A stretch of 64,000 bases of DNA from Brevipalpus yothersi (Eukaryota; Arthropoda; Arachnida; Trombidiformes; Tenuipalpidae): the NCBI GenBank assembly GCA_003956705.1, contig QZCP01000042.1, forward strand, positions 86,290 to 150,289, written 5' to 3'. The notes under the pieces were generated by a model that had not been told where the DNA came from, did not search any database, and saw nothing but the letters and a program-made list of their open reading frames with translations. Shown piece after piece: positions 58,191 to 64,000 of this stretch; position 1 is the first letter of the stretch; each line of letters opens with the position of its first letter. Both the position numbers and the translations under genes were made by a program.

Positions 58191-58204
58191 CTATCTCCTC
58201 CTAG
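58191..58204 (-). other. Polypurine tract (plus-strand primer)
   Basis: Minus strand CTAGGAGGAGATAG directly abuts the TGTCATG start of the 3' LTR, as expected for a retroelement second-strand primer. Confidence 0.75.
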
Positions 58205-58421
58205 AAAGATTGAACGTCCCTGTTCATCAGAGTCATTGTTTTACAAGTATTTGATCAGAAGTAATATATGAGAAAATATGAGTAAATATGGGTAAATAAA
58301 TCAAAGTAATCAGAGTAGATCATAAGAGTAAGTAATAATTTTTGAGAATAAATCAGATCTTCAAAATAAAATATGAATATATATGTTTTTTTTTTCGTGC
58401 AGAGGTTTCTTTACTTTGGCA

Positions 58422-59648
58422 TTAGTTCTCCTCTTCCTCAGCTGATGAAACATCGAAATATTCCATCAGATGCTCAACATCAGAAACATCTGAAACGTCC
58501 ATGCTTGATGAGCTCAAAGTCAAAGTAGAATTTGTGTCGGTATATTCATCGTCTGTCGTGATGTGTCCAAATATAGCCTCATCCTGTTCATCAGTAAGTC
58601 CAGACGCAAGCTGCATAGCCCTTTCTGACAGTTCGGAGTCGCTTGAACTATCCGAGATTCTTGCAAAGTACGGATGTCTCATTCGCGGAATGTGAAAAAT
58701 TCTCCGTGGCTGTGGAATATCGGGTGATGGAGCAGGAGGTGGTATCTCATACAACATCGGACTATCAGCTCGAAACAGATCCAAGTTTGACACATCTGGA
58801 GATTCTGGGCTGAATCGCAATGATGGTACCAGATCGGGAGAGGATGGAGTGGTCAGATCGATAATTTCGGGATCCTCATCGGGAAGCCATATTTCCTCAG
58901 GTCTAGCTTGTTCTTCGTGAGAAGCTTTAGCTCGCTTCTCTGTACGCCACTGTGCTTCATATTCCTCGTCCCAGTTTGATGGCCAATTTTCTGGTGAAGG
59001 TGGTCTTATCAGGCCACTCTGTGAAGTGGACGGAACAGGAGAGTTGGACGGCTCGTAATCCACCAAATTACCTTCCATGTCAACATCAAGGCGTAAATCA
59101 TTCAAATCAGCTGTGTGGAGTTCTTCTTCAAGACGGAGAAGGTTTTGCTCAATCTGACGAATCTCTCTCTGGCGTCGCTGCCATTCAGGATAGTCAGGAT
59201 GGTCCTCAGCTGGAGGCTGGACATTGATTGGCGGTGGTGGTGAGCTGATATTTCTCATTGCATTGACGAATGCTTCTTCCCAGCTTGAAGGTTCACCTTC
59301 GCTTGATTCGCTGGTTATGACTTCCATACGCTCGTTACCGTTAGCGCTGATGGTGTTGACCAGGATTTGATATGGACTGTAGGGCGTTTCAATACCATAG
59401 ATCCACTGGTTATTATCTGATGGCAAGTTATTGGCACTTTGGTTGATGGTACTGAGGTTAGACTGACTGAGTGTTTCGGTGGTATCAGTCATTTCGTCGT
59501 CGGTGCTTTCATCGATCACCTCGAAGGTGTAAGGGAAAGATTGGCACTTATCTGAGCTATTAGGCATTTTGGCAGCTTGAGCTTGAGCTTTGGCTTGAGC
59601 TTTGGCTTGAGCAAAGAACTCTCTGCAATTATTGATTATGGTTAACAT
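58422..59648 (-). CDS. Retroelement accessory ORF, acidic 408-aa protein
   Basis: Open frame of 408 residues between the exonuclease ORF and the 3' LTR. It is strongly acidic and Ser/Pro-rich with many short disorder-type motifs (STSQSGLIRPPSP, IPPPAPSPDIPQP) and a short helical coil (RRQREIRQIEQNLLRLEEEL). The N-terminus has an AKAQAKAQAQ stretch. Met28 (59567) is an alternative start, and a good splice acceptor (AATTGCAG) near 59622 suggests translation from a spliced message. No structured domain recognised. The place and composition recall the transactivator-type genes that some retroviruses hold between env and the 3' LTR, but no sequence evidence ties it to them. Confidence 0.6.
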   Translation of the reverse strand: MLTIINNCREFFAQAKAQAKAQAQAAKMPNSSDKCQSFPYTFEVIDESTDDEMTDTTETLSQSNLSTINQSANNLPSDNNQWIYGIETPYSPYQILVNTISANGNERMEVITSESSEGEPSSWEEAFVNAMRNISSPPPPINVQPPAEDHPDYPEWQRRQREIRQIEQNLLRLEEELHTADLNDLRLDVDMEGNLVDYEPSNSPVPSTSQSGLIRPPSPENWPSNWDEEYEAQWRTEKRAKASHEEQARPEEIWLPDEDPEIIDLTTPSSPDLVPSLRFSPESPDVSNLDLFRADSPMLYEIPPPAPSPDIPQPRRIFHIPRMRHPYFARISDSSSDSELSERAMQLASGLTDEQDEAIFGHITTDDEYTDTNSTLTLSSSSMDVSDVSDVEHLMEYFDVSSAEEEEN

Positions 59649-59748
59649 AGTTTAAAACAAAATAAGCGAAAGAAAGGAATATATAAGAGTGAAATAGCGT
59701 TAGTCGCAAAAAGCGGAATCGGGAAGAAGAATGGAAGGATTGTTCTGA

Positions 59749-61257
59749 TTATTGTTGCTGACGAGAGCGTTCCATTTCATTTACGGCTCGGTCACAAATC
59801 CAATCGTTGTACGATTTACCGTTGTCGACATATCTCTTGATCAATGAAGCTTGTGGGATATGACCAAGTGATTGTTCCAGATCACTCAATTTTTTGTAAA
59901 GCTTGAGTGTGGTCAAAGCATCTCGAGTACAATCATGACCTTGAGTTGGTCTATTATCGGCTCCTCTCGCAAGAACATCTCGACCGGGATAGAAGAATTT
60001 AGCAAGTCTCTCGAGGCTAAGAATCTGGTGTCTGTCCCCTATCATAGTTTGGACGTTCTCGACCAAAACGTTCCATTCTCTCATATTCATAGGGGTGATT
60101 GTGAGGAGTTCGAGATCGCCATGACCAAATACAACAACAACATTATCTCGTAGACATTCGAGCAGATCTTCTTTCACAGATTCGATTGGTTTGGCTTCAG
60201 AGAGGTCCTGGTATTGCATACCCGATATCGGTGTATTAGCGACTACCATATCGAGGTTTTCGATTTTTGAGTGGTATATGACCTGCATGCCAAAGTTTTC
60301 ATCATGACCAGCAACAGCAACTCGACAGGCTTTTCTTTCACCAAAAGCTGTTGAAATTTTCTCAGTATCGAGTGCGAAGGTTTTTCTCTGAGTTAGTTTA
60401 CCAACTTTACCGACTGGTTGACATCTTTTAATTCTAGATTCTTCTAGGATACCTGCTTCACGCCATGCCGCTTTCTTGTACTCTTTTCTGCGCGCAGCGT
60501 TACGTCGTTGATTGCGTATTTTCATTTTTCGTTTCTTAGCATCCATCTCTTTCGCAGGTACATATGATGGAGCCGGTTTTATTTCAGGTGTTTTATCAGA
60601 GGAACTCGAATCAGAATCTCGTTTTTCAATAGGTTTGTTTCTTCGCCGTTCGTCCTTTCGTTTAATGTTGCAATCAGTGATGGAATGACCAAATCTTCGG
60701 CAGTAAGCGCAGTTCCTACATTGGGAGCCCATGTGACCATGAATGAAACAAATTGGACAATGGTCAGGATCGATTTCATTAAACAATTTCCTTTCTGCGA
60801 ATATTTTGAAAAGAGTTTGAAGGACTCTCTTTCCTTTATCCAAACCATTTCTAGTATCACTTTCGACTGTGATCTTCGTAAACTTTCTTCCAATAGTCTC
60901 GGTTGATGTTAGGCGAAAATCAGGATCATGTTTGTATTTAAAAAACTGGTCTGGTTCTCTCCACCCATCAGCTCGTTTTCTGCCGAAGAATTGTGAGTAT
61001 GGTGTACCAGCTCGATTGAAAAACTGTTGAGCCTGTGAGGCGAATGTTATGAAACATGCGATGTACTGGAATTTTCGGAAGAGATTCATGCGAAGTGTTG
61101 GCTCATCATCACGCTCGTTGTCAGAATCTCCGTTATGCACCAAGGCATCTTGCTTTTCCAGCTCATAATCATAATCAGGATCCCATACCGATCCCTCTCG
61201 ACCCGCTAATTCGGTGTCAACTTGTCCAGCTCGTGAAGTAGACGGCTGCGGTTCCAT
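59749..61257 (-). CDS. Retroelement ORF: two CCHC zinc knuckles plus DEDDh 3'-5' exonuclease
   Basis: The open frame begins at 61287 (512 residues); Met11 at 61257 (MEPQPSTSRAG) is the likelier start. Positions below use the longer frame. Residues 177-190 and 193-206 are two perfect C-x2-C-x4-H-x4-C knuckles (CPICFIHGHMGSQC, CAYCRRFGHSITDC), as in nucleocapsids. A basic Lys/Arg region follows (about 250-290). Residues ~303-470 form a REXO4/ISG20-like exonuclease: motif I FALDTEK (Asp307, Glu309), motif II VVVFGHGDLELL (Asp391) and motif III HDCTRDALTTLKLY (His451, Asp456). All metal ligands and the general base are present, so it should be active. Residues 70-130 are of unknown fold. A nuclease of this type is not a normal part of LTR elements. 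Confidence 0.82.
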   Translation of the reverse strand: MEPQPSTSRAGQVDTELAGREGSVWDPDYDYELEKQDALVHNGDSDNERDDEPTLRMNLFRKFQYIACFITFASQAQQFFNRAGTPYSQFFGRKRADGWREPDQFFKYKHDPDFRLTSTETIGRKFTKITVESDTRNGLDKGKRVLQTLFKIFAERKLFNEIDPDHCPICFIHGHMGSQCRNCAYCRRFGHSITDCNIKRKDERRRNKPIEKRDSDSSSSDKTPEIKPAPSYVPAKEMDAKKRKMKIRNQRRNAARRKEYKKAAWREAGILEESRIKRCQPVGKVGKLTQRKTFALDTEKISTAFGERKACRVAVAGHDENFGMQVIYHSKIENLDMVVANTPISGMQYQDLSEAKPIESVKEDLLECLRDNVVVVFGHGDLELLTITPMNMREWNVLVENVQTMIGDRHQILSLERLAKFFYPGRDVLARGADNRPTQGHDCTRDALTTLKLYKKLSDLEQSLGHIPQASLIKRYVDNGKSYNDWICDRAVNEMERSRQQQ

Positions 61258-61340
61258 ATTTGAATATAATTTCGAGTGATAGTGCAAGGGTAGGGGACTT
61301 AAATGCTGGGAAAAGTATAAGCGTAATAATTATAAGCGAT

Positions 61341-61634
61341 TTAATATATAATGTGGGTGACGGTGGTGTTATCAGCATTGGATGTTTTAGGGGTGTTAGT
61401 GGCTAGAGCTAAAGCTGCTTCGGGTTGATTTGAAATTCGAGTCATTGTTAGGCGTTTAAAGGTACCTCTATTTTGGTACAAACTAAGCCCTAAGATGATC
61501 AATAGACCAAAAATGATCATTAACCATGCTATTATAGACCAATCCGTAGGAGTTTCATCATCCCATGTATATGGTTTGAATGGCTCCTTTTCATGGGCTA
61601 GGTGATTGAAAAGCTTGTAGTTTATAGCATGGAT
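61341..61634 (-). CDS. Envelope-like glycoprotein, membrane anchor and tail (3' part)
   Basis: A 97-codon open stretch ending at 61341. It has a membrane segment (IIAWLMIIFGLLIILGL) at about codons 34-51 and a ~45-residue cytoplasmic tail. It starts at a strong acceptor (TTTCTTCCTCGTCAG) and is in the same phase as the upstream part at 63621-64000. The two parts look like one type I membrane protein divided by the transposon at 61654-63633. Confidence 0.6.
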   Translation of the reverse strand: MHAINYKLFNHLAHEKEPFKPYTWDDETPTDWSIIAWLMIIFGLLIILGLSLYQNRGTFKRLTMTRISNQPEAALALATNTPKTSNADNTTVTHIIY

Positions 61635-61653
61635 CTGACGAGGAAGAAACTCA

Positions 61654-61680
61654 CAATGGAAGGCAGGTAAGTGTTGGTCG
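61654..61680 (+). repeat. Inverted repeat, left end
   Basis: Begins CAATGGAAGGCAGGTAAGTG; identical over 27 bp to the reverse complement of 63607-63633. Confidence 0.95.
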
Positions 61681-61776
61681 CAGAATCAAATGAGTTATAT
61701 ATTTTCGGATAGATAGCAATGAGAGAAGATGATTACAAGAAGTCTTAGCTGCCCACTCACAATTATTTAAAAATTT

Positions 61777-63300
61777 TCAGTGATAATGAATTACATCGAA
61801 GAAGTGTTTGAGACACAATTTTTTTCTGCAATGAGCACATTGAATGAAGGAAGAAGTCGTACAATTAGGTGAGCTGCAAACTTCTGTATCAACATCAAAT
61901 AATGTGTTGTCTGGATGATCGAAAAATTGCTGATCAACTTTGTATCCAGATTTCATCCATGCTGCTCGGATCATAGTGTTAAATATTGGAGCTGAAAATT
62001 GATTATGGATAAGAGCATGCATTTTTATGATATTATTTCGGTTGTGTAAATCAACAGGGAGGTTGTCTATCAAGACACGATCAGAAAATTTTTTCACGAA
62101 TGATTTCCACTGTCTAAAGAAAAGAACATCGAGTGGCTGAATCAAATAAGTTGTTCCTGGAGGAATGAATTTGAGAGTCAAATCTTTTCCTTCTATCGAA
62201 AATACATCTGCCACTCGATGAGATGAGAAGGAATCTAGTAATAGACATGTTTTTTCATTGATGTTCGGAGCAAGACATGTCATTTTCCATTCTTGTAGAG
62301 TGGCAAGTTCAACTTTCCCTGATTTTGTTGCTAAAACCTTAACATTTGGCGGCTTTATGAGAGAGCGAGAGACGATAGGACCAAAAACACCTCCAGCTTC
62401 TTGTAACACAATCAAGAGAGGAGAAAGGAGTTTACCACTCGCTGTGATGATCGGTTGTATTGTGTAGGAATGGGTTCTCGCTCGTGTATTTTCAACTCTG
62501 ATATCAACTGATCGCTGACCAGAAACTTCCAATGTGCGATCTCGATGCATCTCATAATTATATCCAGATTGGTCCGTGTTGAGTATTCGATCAAGATTGT
62601 ATACAGGAATAACTTCATTGTTTATCTCTTGAGTGAACTCCAAAGCAGCATTCTCGATTTCCGTTCGCTCCACCTGATGTCTATAAGAGACAAAGTTAGT
62701 GACTCTCCTACTCACAATCTTATTTTTCTTTTTGAATTCATTTATCCACCATGGTGATGCCTTGAAATTACTCCCAAGTTTGACCTCTCTTGCCTTTTCG
62801 AGGGCCCATCGACGCAAGTCAAGATCATGTACAGCACGATTTATTGATCTAGAAGACAGAAACTTTTCCCATGTATATGATGAAACTAATCGATACTTCT
62901 CCCTCGCAGTTCCACAATTTCTCTGATATTCACGGAATCTGGTCAGATAAACATCATATCTCACTCTTCTGAACCGATGTTGAAGTGTTCTGAACGAAGC
63001 ACCTTTGTTCGCATTCTTCCATTCTAGCACATTATTCACGTAATCGAGGGAAAAAAACTCATTATCAGGTGCTGACAGAGGTTCAAAGATCACTTCACTA
63101 TCATTTTCCTCTTCTGATGAAATCGTAACTAGTTCTTCGTCCTCAATGATGTCAGTTATTGTTGATTCCTCAACCTGCCTTATCAGAGAGAAAATTTTTT
63201 CGGCTATTTCTCTCTCTCTACCACTGACTTCTCTACTTGATGATGGGAGTTGAATAGATTTCAGTTGTTCAAGAATATTTGAAGCTGATATTGAAGACAT
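61777..63300 (-). CDS. pogo/jerky-like DDD transposase, 507 aa
   Basis: One intact exon. Residues 20-75 are acidic. A helix-turn-helix DNA-binding part is likely at about 80-230, including the Trp-rich SPWWINEFKKKNKI segment. The DDE_1-type core shows Asp243 in RILNTDQSG, Asp356 in CLLLDSFSSHR and Asp391 in PPGTTYLIQPLDVLFF (spacing 34), all kept. The C-terminus is a compact Cys/His cluster (CSSPNC, then CAHCRKKLC and HFFDVIHYH), probably zinc-binding. It lies inside the 27 bp inverted repeats. The pogo group normally duplicates TA, and no TA flanks these ends, so either the subfamily differs or the true ends are misplaced. Expression would run with the host retroelement's minus-strand transcription. 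Confidence 0.8.
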   Translation of the reverse strand: MSSISASNILEQLKSIQLPSSSREVSGREREIAEKIFSLIRQVEESTITDIIEDEELVTISSEEENDSEVIFEPLSAPDNEFFSLDYVNNVLEWKNANKGASFRTLQHRFRRVRYDVYLTRFREYQRNCGTAREKYRLVSSYTWEKFLSSRSINRAVHDLDLRRWALEKAREVKLGSNFKASPWWINEFKKKNKIVSRRVTNFVSYRHQVERTEIENAALEFTQEINNEVIPVYNLDRILNTDQSGYNYEMHRDRTLEVSGQRSVDIRVENTRARTHSYTIQPIITASGKLLSPLLIVLQEAGGVFGPIVSRSLIKPPNVKVLATKSGKVELATLQEWKMTCLAPNINEKTCLLLDSFSSHRVADVFSIEGKDLTLKFIPPGTTYLIQPLDVLFFRQWKSFVKKFSDRVLIDNLPVDLHNRNNIIKMHALIHNQFSAPIFNTMIRAAWMKSGYKVDQQFFDHPDNTLFDVDTEVCSSPNCTTSSFIQCAHCRKKLCLKHFFDVIHYH

Positions 63301-63606
63301 TTTAGCATAGATAGATACACGAATTCACTTAAAAGGATAATAACTTCACACCAAACTGGAAAAATCTGCTTGTTATAATTGGAAAATGAATCAAAACTAT
63401 CAGGAAAAGCTGTTTAAATCTTTTCAAAACCAAAACATTGTCTAAATAGTCAACAAGAGGGAAAAATTTCTTGACCTAGGAGTGAGCAGGTCAAAAATTT
63501 GAGTCGAAATTTTCAACGGTTTTCTGGAGAGTGGGCAGCTAGAACCGGTTGTTCATATCTTTTCTCATTTACTTCTACCGAATGGTAAGATTGTTTTGAA
63601 GAAACT

Positions 63607-63633
63607 CGACCAACACTTACCTGCCTTCCATTG
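63607..63633 (-). repeat. Inverted repeat, right end
   Basis: Begins CAATGGAAGGCAGGTAAGTG on the minus strand and overlaps the end of the upstream envelope coding part and its splice donor at 63620. Confidence 0.95.
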
Positions 63634-64000
63634 TCAGTTCTCCCTGTCAATCGAATTTCAACTGGTTTGAAAGTTAGCTCAGCTATACTGAACTCAACAT
63701 CCATCGGTAAACTGAAAACAAATTCTGGACAGTTAGATGTTTCATTGTTCACAGTTATCTGCTGTCCAAAGCAGTAAATAAGCCTATCGGAATTGAACAT
63801 TTTTATCTGGACAAAATTGATGCCATCGTTGTAAGCTGGATTGTCACAGTCTAAGTGATTCCACCAGGCAGTACCAACTCCTCTCTTTTCGAGAACACAA
63901 TGAAAGGAGTCTGGCTGGAACAAGTCATCGATGGCTCGATCGATAGCACATATATGATTAGTGTTCAAATCTAACATAATGTTTTCTGGTCCTTGATAAA
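63621..64000 (-). CDS. Envelope-like glycoprotein, ectodomain (partial, enters from beyond window)
   Basis: Open from the window edge down to the donor CAGGTAAGTG at 63621/63620. Reading through the donor reaches a stop at 63513. The visible ~125 residues contain several cysteines, one Asn-glycosylation site (NNET) and beta-rich alternation, consistent with a secretory-pathway ectodomain. No signal peptide is visible because the start is outside. Its phase matches the membrane-anchor part at 61341-61634, so splicing out the inserted transposon would leave one frame. Which envelope family it belongs to cannot be told from this piece. Confidence 0.55.

Larger units (their letters stand above)
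61654..63633 (-). mobile_element. DNA transposon inserted in the envelope gene, 1,980 bp
   Basis: 27 bp perfect inverted repeats (61654-61680 and 63607-63633), flanked by TGA on both sides in minus-strand reading, a possible 3 bp target duplication. The outer ~18 bases beyond each repeat are also similar. It holds one intact transposase gene. Each end contains CAGGTAAGTG, a consensus splice donor reading into the element. Confidence 0.72.
57353..64000 (-). mobile_element. LTR retroelement, 3' half (continues beyond window)
   Basis: Minus-strand element. Its 3' LTR is at 57353-58190, preceded on the minus strand by a polypurine tract. Working upstream it contains an acidic ORF, a zinc-knuckle/exonuclease ORF and an envelope-like glycoprotein with a membrane anchor, itself interrupted by a DNA transposon. 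gag, pol and the 5' LTR would lie beyond position 64000 and cannot be checked. The LTR family has older relatives in this window (29795) and possibly the solo LTR at 42435. I infer an endogenous retrovirus-like (Gypsy/errantivirus-type) element. Confidence 0.7.

Noticed and set aside
1..64000. tRNA, rRNA or CRISPR features
   Set aside because: Scanning for B-box-like sequences, rRNA cores and regular spaced repeats gave nothing supportable; a covariance-model scan would be decisive for tRNAs.
61341..64000. Envelope-like protein as an ordinary host receptor
   Set aside because: It lies inside the LTR-bounded unit upstream of the polypurine tract with other element ORFs, so an element origin is simpler, though sequence beyond the window is needed to be sure.

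Overview
The window is eukaryotic: genes have GT-AG introns of about 50-500 bp, the DNA is AT-rich, and there are long (AG/CT)n microsatellites. Two conserved housekeeping genes (casein kinase 2 beta and the RING protein RNF7/Rbx2) read as arthropod-like. The tandem secreted proteases with dead catalytic triads and the alanine-rich secreted helical proteins would fit a mite. That assignment is inference from gene content. I saw no tRNA, rRNA or CRISPR array.

Layout. 1-6.3 kb: no gene recognised. 6.3-8.6 kb: CSNK2B (+) and RNF7 (-), convergent. 9.4-23 kb: a minus-strand cluster of secreted-protein genes. It holds three cysteine-poor helical paralogs sharing one exon plan, a catalytically dead S1 protease with a Pro/Lys-rich tail, a 43-residue secreted peptide and a Thr/Lys/Arg-rich secreted protein. 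A ~500 bp upstream segment is duplicated in front of two unrelated genes of this cluster. 23.7-29.6 kb: a complete 5,922 bp CACTA-like DNA transposon with 26 bp inverted ends. It carries a tnp2-type transposase (-) and two intact multi-exon paralogous genes (+). One of these starts with a near copy of the histone H3 tail. More than 20 copies of a palindrome TTC(A/T)TGCA(A/T)GAA are scattered through the element.

29.6-38.8 kb: an old LTR fragment, a second basic secreted protein, an astacin metalloprotease, an intact S1 protease and an unrecognised overlapping ORF pair. 39-50 kb: repeat-rich, with a ~243 bp tandem repeat, a solo LTR with a CTAT target duplication, a broken Cys-loop ion-channel fragment and a fold-back repeat. 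50-56.5 kb: four tandem S1 genes on the minus strand, one with an intact triad and three dead.

57.35-64 kb: the 3' half of an LTR retroelement on the minus strand, running off the window. It comprises the 3' LTR, a polypurine tract, an acidic ORF, an ORF joining two zinc knuckles to a DEDDh 3'-5' exonuclease, and an envelope-like membrane glycoprotein. The glycoprotein is interrupted by a second DNA transposon (61654-63633, 27 bp inverted repeats, intact DDD transposase) whose end carries a consensus splice donor.

The most notable items are the histone-H3-like N-terminus encoded inside a DNA transposon, the exonuclease/zinc-knuckle gene lying between envelope and 3' LTR, and the envelope insertion that appears spliceable as an intron. 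All exon models were built by hand from splice signals and frame continuity, without transcripts.
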